Positions 25,206 to 37,719 of a DNA stretch of 64,000 bases are shown piece by piece. This DNA is from Nissolia schottii (lineage: Eukaryota; Streptophyta; Magnoliopsida; Fabales; Fabaceae), in assembly GCA_003254905.1 (NCBI GenBank), contig QANU01067165.1, forward strand, positions 191,706-255,705, given 5' to 3'. The translations under genes and the position numbers were made by a program. Every line of letters starts with the position of its first letter. Positions within the stretch are counted from its first letter, which is position 1. The notes under the pieces are model-generated. The model saw only the letters and a list, made by a program, of their open reading frames with translations. It ran no database searches and was not told the origin of the DNA.

Positions 25206-28200
25206 TTAGAGTGCACCCATCAAATTGAACTGAGACCATGCCTCCTGTACCGTAAAATCTACACTTAGTAATAGAGGTTTTGTAATAACATAATGAATGG
25301 AATACATCTGCCAAAATTGAGGGATCATACAGCAGCCTATTAAATACATTGAACTTTGAAATTAATATTCAACAATTACAAGCATGAAATAGAATCATAC
25401 TGGATGAAAAACTGAAAATGTGAAATCACAATGAACATACTACATACTGCATACTACATAGTTAGCTTCTGAGGTTTGTCGGCCCCACCAAGTTGTTGAA
25501 GATGTCTATATGCGAAAGCCTCATTTTAAGAGCAGGAATAATTTCTATATGATGGTTAGCAATGGAATAATATGCCATTAAGTAGGTGGAAAAATATCAT
25601 GAGTCACAATAATTTATCGACTGCATACTGTTTTAGCTTATGTTACATTCCAAGGAAGAAGAAAGCTGAAGTAGAATATATACCAAAATTGTCAGTAACC
25701 AAACTAGTTTTTCTGCACGTCTCAGGAATTGAATGCATTGCCCGTATGGATTAAAGTTGCTCGATGGTTTCAAAAGGAAAAAAAAAAAAAAAAAAAGGAG
25801 GAGGAAGTAACTTGAATGATCCAAATCAGTTGCATCCTAAATTTGGTCTCATACAAAATCTGTATGTTGCATGTTAGCTTAAGATGTCACCATGAAGTTT
25901 TTTATCCTCCTGCAACTAGACTAGCTCGCATGCAAGGTTGAAACATGGAATATGTATGACCAATTTCAAGCAAGATTCTAGACAGAGCCCACGAAATAGA
26001 TAGAATGATTGTAATGCAATTGAAGTATCCACAAACATACATGTTACCTGTAAAATATCAAAAACTTTTTCTGCCATGTATTTTTGATGTGAAGCAGCAC
26101 CCTTTTGCTGCAACTTATCTGGATGTAGACAAAGTAAAGCTCTTTGGTAAGCTCTTTTCACCGCATTCCCTTCAATTATATCAACAAGAGCCACAGGCTT
26201 CCAGCCACACCCCGGCCAAAGCACCTTCATATGCACCAATGTCATTTTAAGAGTAAGTACTTAGCATTAACCTCTAAATGAGTTTAAGGCATATCAAAAT
26301 GATTAATCTTTGTTGACAAGCAAGAAGACCAAATGAATTTTCATTCGCTCATGCTAAGAATGGCTAGGAGTAAAGAACATTTTCCCCCCCTTACATATTG
26401 TAATGTTGATAGCAGTGAACGTATGTTTCCTTCCTTCCCTTTTGACCATTGTTGTATCTTATTGTCAATGACCTACATTGTATACAGAAATATGTATACA
26501 GATCATATTGACAACCTTGAAACAAATAAAGTACGTGTAGTTACAAATTACTTGGATTTCTTGATTATCGTGTTTTAGTAAGTCCTCATTCTCATCTTCG
26601 GCTAGTACTTGTATCTGCAAAATCCAAATCAGGAGTATATCAACAAAAGGCGCATTAAGGCAAGAAACTAAAATTGGGATTTAGATGACTTATTTAAATT
26701 TGTAATTGAATACCGTGAAATTCTCATGGAAGGACTGATCTTTATCTCCAATAACAGTAAATGAAATATCAGGCATTGCTGCAAACAAAAGCAAGTTGTT
26801 CCGTCAAATAATTCAATCAATAAGCATTCAATCTCGTTTACATATGTTTTATTGATCAATGATCAGTTGTTTAAGTATAAAACTCTTTACACTATCAATA
26901 AATAAGAAAGTGCCATGATGACTTAATATAACAACTAAGGAATTTTACTTGCAATTAACAGCTTTTAATTGTTTTTAAATGGGTGGCACCATAAAATTCA
27001 TTGAACAAAATACTACATGGTACTCTAGGAGCATGCAATAACTTCTCAAAAGGAATGTGCGATTTTAGGATAGATTTAACAGAGAATTAAGAGAAACATC
27101 TTGTGGAAATAACGACCACAGAAGCATTTTAACTGAAACCAATTGCACGATGCGCAACTTGCACAATCTTTTGTATGTCTGTCACATAATAAATTTGAAT
27201 TCAGAGAGCTAAGCAATACCTGATGCTGAGATGTCAATATCATCCTGCGGTGTCAAATCATTAGTAGTCATATTGAAGGACTCTACTTTGGAGTTCTCTT
27301 TCTTGGACTGTTCAGGATAACCTTCCACCTGGTAGAAGAAATCTTAAACATACTGTTGTGAAATTATCATAACATGACATTTGACATGAAGAGTAATCAA
27401 AATATTGACATCCTTTTATAATGTGAACTTTCTATGCTAGTCATGTTCATTTGTGCCAAGACTTACTTCATTCTTTGTCTTTAAAGGTTCTCTCTGCTTG
27501 TATGTAGAGCCCTGAGATTTGGAGTCAACTCTGGGTTTTGCAACAGCTTCTTGATTGAAAATTCGAACGAATTCTTTGACCTTTCCATTAACTTGGTTTT
27601 TTCCCATATTCTCGCCTAAGTTTAATGAATCTTGGGACGCAGCTTTGCTACGTTCTACACCTTTCAAGGGAACTTTTATTTCTTCTCGTGTCTTTGGATT
27701 CACATTAACATCAAAAATAGCAGACGGCTTTTTTGTGCTTTTCGTCTTCCTTTCTTCTCTCCTCTCCCTTCTAGTCATCCCATTATAATCTGATATATGA
27801 AATTGAAGACAGTATCACAGAGCAGTAAAGTAGTAATATATATTCACAGAGAGAGAGAGAACCAGATGCTGAATATGGCGTTACCTTGTTTCTCATCACT
27901 TTCACTTAAGAAAAACCGTAATGATTTGGACCCAAGCTTCTGATTTTCGTTTGCTGCTTCTGTTTTTCCAGATAAGCTCATTATCTCACTCACGGAATGA
28001 GTACTTGATTCTGCTATAGTGTCCCTTGAGATCGGTTTACCAGGAACGTCTTTAATAACAGTTTGAAGGCTGCTCAAGGTATCTGGTAGAGCTTTGACAG
28101 AAGCTATCTTTCCTACAATCAGGAGCGAATCTGTGCCGTTTTGAATGGTTGTATAAGTAGCTGACCCATCTTGTTTTTTGTTGTTCCACAAAGAGGAAGC

Positions 28201-29947
28201 ATTGTGTACTATAGGACTATCATTTTGTGTGGTAATATCACTGACTATACAATCCTTTGCACTCGAGCATCTCTCGAGATTGAACTTATCTTTTCTCTCT
28301 GCCCTTGGAGGCATAGACATTGGCACCCCTTTACTTGCCCATTTGTAAATTGAGAAGTGAAACTGCCCATTACTGTTACCAGGTGAAGCTTCACTAATAG
28401 GTTGGTCTTGTTTCATGTTCCTTCCCTTGTCTGCTTTATCAGGTATGCTCTGGTCTGAAAACTCCTTGGATAGAAGACTCTGCCGGTAAGATGGTTTTGA
28501 ATCATTCTTTGACTCCTCCTTCTGCTTGGTTGCCTGGGGTGAAAATCTAGATAGATGAGAATCTGAAGAGGCTGATCCATTTGAAGTAACTACATCATTG
28601 TTAATGCTGTTAAGTGGGCTCCTACTTCTGGCAGAGGAACCAAATGTTGGAAGGTCCATCCCTTTGGTCAATTTGGCAGGAAGGCTGCTCAATGGAAAGT
28701 GCTATGAATTAGTATCAGTGGCAATTGAAGATGAACAACAAGAAGTCATTAATCCAAAGCTAAGATTTGAACTAAAACAAGGATCTGTCACAGTTGCTGG
28801 TCTGTCACACAGACTCAGTTATCTACTAAAATGTGTTACAGGTAGGGACCAAAACTACAGGGACTATATATTTTAAAAATACTTTTCGCATAAACACTGA
28901 AATGCAAAATCTGATGACGCATCATATATCGGTAAAATTTTTATTTTAACCATTAAAAAATTGATTTAGTAAAGTAACTTAAATAATTTAATCTAGAATT
29001 TAACAGTCTGTTATTTGAACATGGTTATTTAACCTAGTACAGTCTATGTTACGAGTTTAGTTTACATTGTAAATTCTACATTCATTCTGCACCAAAATAG
29101 GTTCCTCACAGATTCTTTAATTAAAAGTTTAATATTCATATATTATTATTATTATTACTAATATAAAGGTTTTACGCATTTAATTAATTATATAATATTA
29201 TCTTAGCTGAAAATTTTTCTAATAATGTACTAATACATAATTAAATGAAAAAAGTTATATTAATAATACATTAAAGTTAAATCTTACTAAGTAAATCTAC
29301 GAGTTAAGAAAAAAGAAGCTGGTATTGATGAACACAGTAATTTGGATTCAATTCCTGATTACTGTTGAAAAATCACCTGTAACCCATATGCTATATAATC
29401 GCTACTCGAGTATTTAGGACTTTTTTCTTAATCTTCTCAACCTAAATTTTAATTTTCAACCAAAGAAAATAAAAAAAGAGGTGAATAAGGAAAACCTGAA
29501 AGCTGAAGGGAGAGAGGAGGCAAGCGATTCAATAGGGGAAGGTAGAGGGCGTGCAGGGCTCAACACTCTGCTAGAGAACGGCTCTCGATCCCGCGTCCTC
29601 GGCGATTCCTCCCCTCCGAATATGTCATCGAAGAAGTCATTGCTTCTGTTCGGGTGACGCCTCCGGTGGTTTCCGTTATCCTCCCCAAACACCGGTTTCT
29701 CCCCCTCAGGAGGCCACGGACACGAAGCGCCTTCGCCTCCTCCTCCTTCGTCTTCGCTCAAATCCTGCGACTGCAACCGGCTGAGGCTGAGGCTGTGCCG
29801 CATCTCGTTAATCGAAGACCGGCGCGGCGGGCCCCCGAACACATCGTTGAAATCAACGTCCGAATCTCTGTTCGGCGTGCTGGGACTCGTGTAGTACGCC
29901 CCTAACAGAATACTCCCTCCTTGTTGAGAATAATAATCTCTCTCCAT
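25206..29947 (-). CDS. JAC1: JAC1, auxilin-like J-domain protein for chloroplast relocation
   Basis: Nine exons: 29947-29496, 28684-27885, 27789-27467, 27328-27220, 26778-26714, 26614-26552, 26472-26395, 26224-26048, 25244-25206. They encode 701 residues; Arabidopsis JAC1 is about 650. Residues 1-600 are low-complexity, Ser/Asn/Lys-rich, with repeated short acidic FDDIFGG and FNDVFGG motifs near the N terminus. The C-terminal auxilin-like J domain covers about 606-701: [20 protein letters not shown], then [15 protein letters not shown] and the HPD triad at 664-666 that stimulates Hsc70. JAC1 is cytosolic and needed for phototropin-driven chloroplast accumulation; auxilins uncoat clathrin vesicles, but that activity here is only inferred. 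The 26-residue exon 7 is short and easily missed. Exon 2 has a GAGCAG tandem acceptor, so 701 or 702 residues are possible. Confidence 0.95.
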
Positions 29948-30959
29948 CAATAAGCGCTTCGCAATTCAAATCAGGCGGGAAAAGTGTGGGAGCCAAAGCG
30001 TCAGAACTGCCTCTGATATCTGCGAGAAACGAAGATGGGAGAATTGTGAAAATGAAGTAACGTCACAAGAAGACAGAGGTACCTAGTGAATACCAACTGC
30101 GATTGCAAAGCCACCAAAATATGAGTGATAAAAAGATAAGACTGCCAAAATTTCAAATGAAACAAAACAAAATTAGAACAGTGATGCTGATTACTCACGC
30201 ACTCTACTCCATGATTTTGGCTTTGGCGCAATTTTTGTGATACTAATTAAATCCCCCGTCTACGCTACTGAAACTTTTTTAAACGATACCACAGCCTCTC
30301 ATAGTTTTTGTCTGCGTCTATGACTACGGGAGTTGCGTTTTTGGCATCATCCGTGTAGAAAACAATAAGAATATTAATCGCAAAAATTTATAGATTTTCC
30401 ACCGGTTCTAAGTTTCTTATTTTTGAAAATAAGCTTAGACTAGGCTTTAATTGAAGCCTCTTAAGATTTTCTGCTAACCTCCAATACTCGTACCTAAAGT
30501 CACGTGATTTCCGGTAGGACATGAAGAAGATAAGATGCTAAGGGACGGGCATCCAGGGCCCATGCAATACGAGAGCATGTGGTTCGGGGAATGAGCCAAT
30601 CGTGCCAGAAAAATTCGATGATAAAACCGCAACAAGCGCCAAACCATTGCAACAACTCATTACTATGATGATGGCCTACGGGAACCAACCAGAGTTTCAT
30701 TTACTTTTTTGATTGCTTGTCACGTTTTCCTGCTCAATACCAAAACCAAGCAGGCAAAAGAACATCCAAATATAAGAGGCAGGCAGGTTGGTTACAAACA
30801 AATTTTGGACAGTCAAAAATAAAATTTAAAATTTGAAGGAGCTATCTGAATTTTTAGGTGGTAACAATATTAATTTTTTTATTTATAATCACAATAATGT
30901 TGAATGCCACGGGGACAAAGAGAGTATGTACATTGTGCAAGGGACGCGGATTAAATATG
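29948..30959. other. JAC1 upstream region and PP2C 3' flank
   Basis: JAC1 and the next gene are both on the minus strand, so the left part should be the JAC1 leader and promoter and the right part the phosphatase 3' UTR. No other gene is seen. Confidence 0.4.
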
Positions 30960-33900
30960 TTACGCATCCTCGGAGCTGGTGATATATGAAACTATAACTG
31001 TTGTATCATCAAGTTTGCCACCATAGTATCGAACCCCAACATCTTGAGCTGCGGTTGAGAAAGGCGTCTGCCTGTCTTTATCCTGTGCCCGTTGGCGTGC
31101 CAATGCAGCTATCTTCTGAGCTGTTGCCTGAGGGCTTAAGCCGGCCCTGATAGCATGAACCACCACTGCTGTAATGTCATTATTATACAAGTTGTCAAAC
31201 AGCCCATCAGTACCAGCAACTATGACATCGCCAGGGGCGACAGAAATTGTAAAAACCTGACATGAACAATGCAATCCATCTAAGTATTCAACACAAAGAA
31301 AGAAAAAAAGAAAAAAAACAAGATGCATAGACCAACCAAATATTCAACAATATGAACAAGTTTAATCCCCCATGTATATATTACCATAAAGAGTAATCTA
31401 ACCAAATATGACTATGGCAACAGTGAACCTGTTGAGGATGTGGATATCATTGGCAAAAAGTTATCTCCAAAGGAATAATTGAGATCCGAAATTTAAGTCT
31501 GTCTGGTGATGATTGGATAAACCACCAAAAGATTAATCATTAATGGCTCATATTAAGTAGTACAAGTATATCCTAACATTAATAAGAATCTAATTAATTG
31601 CCTTAGCTAGTTCTTAGTCATGCATTTTCTTGACTGTCTTAACTTTAAACCATGGTTATTAAACACGACTGTCTTAGCCAGTGTAGTAACATTGTCCGAC
31701 CCATAAAGTCCAGAAACAAAAATCTTACCTGACCAGAACTAGGTAAATCACCATTATTTCCCCTTTCCAGCTGATAGGTGAAATTGTAATTATGTTGCTG
31801 TGCTGGGGACTGGAATATGGTGCACCCATCACGGACCACCATAAACCCACTGTTGCCCAAATTAATAGCATGAAGCCCCTGCAAAAGTAACACAAATAAT
31901 TAATATAAGTTGATAAGAAAAATGGAACAAAACAGATATCTCTTTCAGGATTATGAAATAACAAACAAAAACTGATTTGTTTGGGAGGCCAATATATCAG
32001 TAACTACTTTTCTAAGAATTTATATCATTCCATTACTAACAAATTTACCAGAAATGAATACCAAAATTGTTAAGAATAATAATATTAAATTTTGATTGAT
32101 TTGATTTGTAATTGATTGTAATTTATTTTTGGTCGTTGAGTTTTGGCCGTTAAATTTTCAGCCTATAAATAGGCTCACCATCTATTGTGAATTGACAACT
32201 CAATATATACAATCGTACTTTCGTTGTTTTCTATCTTTCTCCTATATTTTTCTGTGCCTCATTTATCTATTTCTCCACGATGTTTAACAAAAATAAAGGA
32301 AATAGGCTGCAAGGGCGTAAGCCATTCAACTAGAAGAAAAAAAAATAATGGTACTTAAAATAATCATAAAACAGATGCAAGGAATATAGCTTGTCATGCC
32401 AGTGCAAGTTCTATCAGCAAGGTCAAACTTTAAAAAGCACAGTAAAGTGTTACAGGACAGGAGCTATTACAATAGTTGGATACTAGGACTGGTGTTGTGT
32501 TAAGAATTTACTTGACCTGGGGGGAACTTAGGCGGGGCTTTTAGTTTAAGAACACCTAGATTATTAGTATAAATACTAACAGTTTTTCATATCATGTCAT
32601 CACAATTCACAATTATGCAGTCTCAACAATTAAATCTATTATCTCTTCTTTTCTCATTTAAAATGCAATCCCTATAACTGCAACAGCAATATTAATGCAC
32701 AAAGGCGAATGTAACCTGATCAGTAAGTGCAATGATGCATGCTGTCGAGGAACCCTTAACTTGAGTACTTAAGTGTGCTTTTTCCAGAACTCTGGCTGGG
32801 TCAATTGAACCTTTGGGCTCCTCCCGAATAGCATCCACTGAATTGGACATGAGCTCACGAGAATACTGTCCGGTGTCAACACCATGATCAGCCCACCCAT
32901 CTGCCACCCCTATAGCTTGTTCCTCAGAACAAATAAAATGGGCATCTTCTCCCCCAGTCTCTTCTTTATCAGGATGGGGCAAGCAGCATGATCCTGATAT
33001 TAACTTAAGGGTTTTTTGTGAAGGAATTTTCCTGCAGTTATCATCCAACCATAATATCAGCAATAAGACAGCAAATCCACTGTATATTTATATTTTTTAA
33101 CTGCCACATATAGCCTCTGCATGTTGTTAGTTATAAGTTTATAACTTGTATAGCATGTGCATGTTGTCTGTTGATCTATATTCAACATGTTTAGTCAGCT
33201 CATATTCAAAACACTTCAACTTAAAACTTATAAAACACCAATCAATTCATTGTTTAATAGTAAGGAAATAAAAGGTCTAAAATTTGTTCATTCCTTTGAG
33301 CATAAATTAGCTATTGAAACATATGTAAAGATTGAAGCGGTCTGAAGGATAATTGCAAAATTGAACATTGAAGAATCTATTTGCTGAAGCACCAAAGTTG
33401 AGGGAGGGATGCATTTCCCCCCTATTTTAATGCCAGGATCCTCCCGTTATTGAACCAGTACAATGCCAATGTTCAATAATTCTCAATTTCTTAATGCTTT
33501 TTAAAATATGGACGCAAAATATGTCACTGAGGCTGCATTTGATTATTGAGACAAGACTGAAATACAGAGACATGGGGACGGAGACGTAAAGACAAAGGCA
33601 TACAAGTCAGTCTTGTATTCTGTTTAGTAACAGTGTACAAGACACACTTATTCGCATCCATATCTTGTTTGATTTAATAGAGATAAGACAGAAATTACAC
33701 TCCAAATGACTTAAAATACTCTTATTGCATTAATTTAATAGAAAAAAAAACACATTATCCTACTCTGAGAGGTTGTGTCCGCGTGTCCTATCCCCATAAA
33801 TTTCTATCCTAAGACACAAATTTTTGTGTCCGTCTCAATGAACAAACAGGATTTTTGTCCTTCTGTCTCAGAAATGTCTTGTCTTAGTAAACAAACACTG

Positions 33901-34686
33901 CCTGAATCTTTAAATTTGATCATGGATTCTAGAATATCTTTTCACAATCACAAACATAATTATCATTGCAACCAATTTTTTCACACACATTTCTTTATCA
34001 AAACGATGAATATCAAGGGGGGAGAGAACATACCGTTCAGATGAACCAGCAGAATTCCTTAAATGCTCCTCACTAGCAAAAGGATCAAAAGGTATATCAC
34101 AAGCAGGCCCAGCAGAAGAACATGATGATGAGTTATGCAAACCTTTAGACCCTGACTCAGTGCAAAGGTAAGAACTGTGCAAAGCCCTTACAGCATTATA
34201 AATAAAAGAGCAATAACCTGCACAATTATTGGGTTGCTGAGGGTTATTCAAACTCATGCTCACTTTTCTGCCACTCTCCAAACTTGTCCCTAAACAGAGA
34301 TTACTTGGATTCATTGTTGACGGCGAAGGGCGATGATTCCTCAAAGTTGATTTACCGAGTGAGCATTTAGCATTGCAAGTTGAAAATTGATTGGGTCCAG
34401 AAATTGCACAATCAATGTGGTATCCAGAAACCTGAATTGAAGGCCCTGATATGTAACGAATTGAGAATGTTGAACCTGGTGTGTCAACTACAGACAATGT
34501 TCTTCTTCGTCTAACTAATTCGGCACAAGATGACAAGTTTACATAATGAGAAAACTCGCAAGCCCGAAACCACAACTTCCCTTGTCCGATCAGAACATCA
34601 ACAACAGAGCCTTTGATTCCACCACATCTTCCTAAAATTGAACTTTGAATCGCAGTTCCAATTCTGGAAAAGCAAGTGGATCGCAT
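30960..34686 (-). CDS. PP2C55-like protein phosphatase with altered metal-site motif
   Basis: Four exons, 34686-34034, 33031-32716, 31878-31729 and 31256-30960, give 471 residues, the same size as Arabidopsis PP2C55 (At4g16580 type). Residues 1-215 are a poorly conserved N terminus with Arg/Ser-rich start, consistent with organelle targeting. The catalytic part starts at about 226: GGEDAHF (244-250), GVADG (259-263), KGSSTAC, GLHAINLG, AGTDGLFDNL (387-396) and KLDDTTVIVSY at the C terminus. PP2C enzymes are Mn/Mg-dependent Ser/Thr phosphatases. The usual DGVGGWAD reads DGWAD here, an in-frame loss of VGG, and GDSGF reads GNSGF at 331-335. Reading frame is otherwise intact, so it may be an active but altered enzyme or a pseudophosphatase. 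Confidence 0.9.
32068..32289 (+). mobile_element. 222-bp solo LTR in a PP2C intron
   Basis: Starts TGTTAAGAATAATAATATT, ends GATGTTTAACA, and is flanked by the direct repeat AAAAT on both sides (32063-32067 and 32290-32294). A TATAAATAG box lies at about 32164-32172, as expected for a small LTR promoter. No internal retroelement sequence is present. It sits in the intron between exons 2 and 3 of the phosphatase. Confidence 0.82.
33527..33906. mobile_element. MITE in PP2C intron 1
   Basis: The left end GCTGCATTTGATTATTGAGA followed by CAAGAC is matched inverted by GTCTTGTCTTAGTAAACAAA then CACTGC on the right. Related GAGACAxGGACxGAGAC words continue inward on both arms. The size (about 380 bp) and lack of coding sequence fit a non-autonomous DNA transposon; superfamily is not certain as the target duplication is unclear. 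Confidence 0.7.
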
Positions 34687-35600
34687 TTTACCAACAGAAT
34701 AGTTCAGTTCCAAGTCCTTAAATAAACTTCAAGTGAGATGGACAAAGAATGAAGAGGGGTGTAACTGAATTTCCAGTAATCGTAACAAGAATCGGTGCGA
34801 GAGAAAGGAAAGAAGAATCGGCAGAAAACGAGGACTTACAGTAGAGGTATAATTTTATGCTGTGCAGAGGAGAAGGGTGGCAATGGAGAAACCCTAACCG
34901 TAAGATCTTGCTTGGGAGGGAGAAAGAAATTGGGTTAGAGAGAGCTGTTCTTTGTTTCTGTGTCTCGTTCCCGCTTCAGCAATCAGCTCAGCACTGCGAG
35001 ATCGCCGGTAAGAAAAGAAAAAAGTATAAAAAGAAGGGAATATGGGCTCCTTTCAATAAATGAAGTTGTGAGTTTTCAGAGAACCCCGGCCCTATTCTTG
35101 GAGTTAAAGAACGGAGTTGGTAACTCCATTGCGGGGAGAAATACTTTGATACTCATATTGTACATTTGTGCTTTGCCATCATTTTAAATTGATTTGAATT
35201 TAAAATATTTAAAAGTATACAAATTTTTTTTAATATTTTTTTGTCATTTTTGAAAATATATAGTTTAATAAATTATTTAATTGACATTAAAATAGAGAAA
35301 ATATAAAGTGTATAGACAAAATTAACATTGAGTAATAAATGTTATAATTATTAAATGTTATGGGAAGTATGAGAAATAAAAAGATATAAATGTAAAAAAA
35401 TACATTTAATATTTCTTTAATCTAATTAAATGACAATTAATCTTAAACATTTTTTTTAAATGACAATAAAAAATAGGCAAAGATAGTAGATATAAATGGT
35501 TGAGTTGGGCGCTGAACGCCCCATTTAAAAAAAAATTAATGGTTGAGGATGCTTATAAAACACATGTTAAATATGTTTCATTATCATCAAAGTTTTTTTC
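34687..35600. other. PP2C upstream region
   Basis: 34687-35000 likely contains the phosphatase leader and promoter. From 35190 the DNA is extremely AT-rich and no gene is seen. Confidence 0.4.
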
Positions 35601-35889
35601 ATTGATTGGGATGAATTTAGTTTTCAATAATTAATGCTCTTTATTTAGATTTTTTTTCCTTTTCATATTTCTTTTTTTATGGAGCAATGTTAGGAATACC
35701 TAATAAATCAGCCTACAAATTTACCTACTATTTTTAGGAACAAAATAAGAATAAAAATAATAAATATCATTCATAGTAATGGGTAGGTTGATAGATTAGA
35801 TCTCATAAATATTTTTCTTCTTTATGTCTCTAAAAAAAGTCCTAAAAAAAATTTACTTACTAATGTAGGGTTAGTTGAAATTAGGAGAA

Positions 35890-36093
35890 ATGACTCCTCT
35901 AAAGTACAAGTTGCACTTTAAAGTACACACATAGACATTAGTGATTGGTTATCAAAGAGCAATGATAATTTTTTTAATAAAAATTTTGGAAAAATAATTA
36001 TGTGCATTTATCATCACCATTAATTATATTTTAACGGTTAAGATGTGTGTACTTTAACTTTTAAATTGCAAACTACACTTTAGAGGATTCCAA
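35890..36093. mobile_element. Small MITE with about 50-bp inverted ends
   Basis: Left CTCCTCTAAAGTACAAGTTG then CACTTTAAAGTACACACAT pairs with right ATGTGTGTACTTTAACTTTT then a CAAACTACACTTTAGAGGAT stretch. About 200 bp in all, AT-rich interior, no coding sequence. It lies inside the 35614-36694 structure. Confidence 0.72.
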
Positions 36094-36101
36094 TCCAAAA
36101 T

Positions 36102-36614
36102 TAGGGGTGTATGCCGGGTGGTTTTGAGTCAAGTTTTTTGAGACAATCCATTCAACCGACCAAATTGATGATGGGTTGGGCAAGTCAAGTTGTGTGATTT
36201 TGAATGAGTGACTGTATTAACTCGATCTATTGAGTTGTCAGGCAATTCGAACAAGTTGGTGAGTGATCAAAGTGTTTTTTTTAGATTTTTTTGAGGTTTG
36301 CAGCATTTTTTTAGGGCATTTAAGAGTTTCTTTTCTTTTTTTGGTGGAGGGTTGTGACTGATTTTTTAGGCTAATTTAGATAGATTTTTTTTGTTTGGTA
36401 AGGGAAGAGGGCATTAAGTAAAAAAAAATTGGTTTAGGTTGAATGGACAAGTCGGTTCGATTTCATAATTAAGTAACTTACCATCTAACCGACGAAGTAT
36501 CAAGCGACTCGAAACCCGAGACCCGACTTGACCTAACTCGACCCAACCCAATTGACTTTGAATCCAATGGGTTTGACTGATTCAACGGGTCTATTAACAC
36601 GATATACACCCTTA
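36102..36614. mobile_element. Probable non-autonomous DNA element with GGGTGTAT ends
   Basis: Starts TAGGGGTGTATGCCGGGT and ends GATATACACCCTTA, so the termini are inverted. The interior is rich in CCGACC/GGTCGG and AACCCAATT-type words, like many plant hAT-like elements with GGGTGTNNACGGGT ends. No open frame. Superfamily is an inference. Confidence 0.5.
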
Positions 36615-36699
36615 CCTCCCGTTAAAATGAAAAGAAAGAAATATGAAAAGAAAAAGAAATCCAAATAAAGAGCATTAATTATTGAAAATTAATTCCTAA

Positions 36700-37715
36700 T
36701 TCTAATTTGCCCAATTATTTAATTATATAACATCACTTCAATAAAAATAGTTGATTCTAATGTTCATACCTTCCAAATTTTACATGTTTGATATGCATTC
36801 AAAAGTTTTACGTATAATAACATGTAATTAGATAAGTCTCCTATACACTTAGTAAAATTGGACTGGTGATGAAGAGTTTTAATAATATACATAAAGTATT
36901 AACTCTTTAAGTTGAAACCTCATTGTAATTTTTAAAATTAAAAAAAAATTGAAATGATATAATTCACTAAAAAAAGCAAATCTAAGCGTTCAGCTTCACT
37001 AACTTTGTTGACCTTAAACATCACTGATCTGGGGTCACTTTCTGTATCCAAATTCCCAGGCCACTTCCCAAATAAAAAGCCCAACAATCATATTTTATTA
37101 CATTAAAAAGTAGATAACTCTTTCTTGGAATTTCTTTAATCAAATAACCAGTGACTTTTTTATAATTTTTTCTCATGAAGCTCTCCGGTCAAGTTTTTGA
37201 GCATGTGTTAGATCAGTTTAAGATATTACAAAAGATATTGGTGAAAACTTATCAAGAGATATTTATTTTTTTTTTTTGTCACAAAACAAGAGATATGTAA
37301 GTTGCTTTTTTTTTGGGGGTCGAAATATGTAAGTAAGTTTAACTTTGAATAGATGACGGGCTTGGCCCATTGCCCGCTGAGAATTATAGATGTATGATCA
37401 ATTGATTTTATCCTTTTTTTGGTCGAATTGATTTAGGCTGCAACGACCCAAAAAGGAAGACCAATTGATTAGGATTTGATATTACACATATCTATTGTTC
37501 TCCGGCTTATCGGACGATAAGCGGGAACTCTTATCTGCTGTTGTTTCTCATCGTCTACTACTTGAGTTTCATATAGACTAAAAATATAGTCGAAGATAAC
37601 ATTTACAATGATTTCAGCAACCTTTCTTGGGGATTAAATTTTAGAATTGAGTTAGAATTTGCTTAATTCATATAAGAAAATTTAGTTAACACCAATATGA
37701 AATTGGTCGAAGTTG
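36700..37715. other. Intergenic, no gene seen
   Basis: AT-rich DNA between the transposon nest and the DUF26 inverted duplication. Nothing further is supported. Confidence 0.4.
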
Positions 37716-37719
37716 TCTT

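Larger units (their letters stand above)
35614..36694. repeat. Large element bounded by a 65-bp inverted repeat
   Basis: 35614-35680 and 36629-36694 are inverted copies, sharing TTTTCAATAATTAATGCTCT and the TTTATTTAGATTT to CTTTTCATATTTCTTT block with few mismatches. About 950 bp lies between, itself made of two further inverted-repeat elements. It may be a DNA transposon into which others inserted, or an inverted duplication. No coding sequence. Confidence 0.6.

Noticed and set aside
32506-32690. TGTTAAGAATTTACTTGACC start resembling a second small LTR
   Set aside because: No matching end and no target duplication were found, so it was not called.
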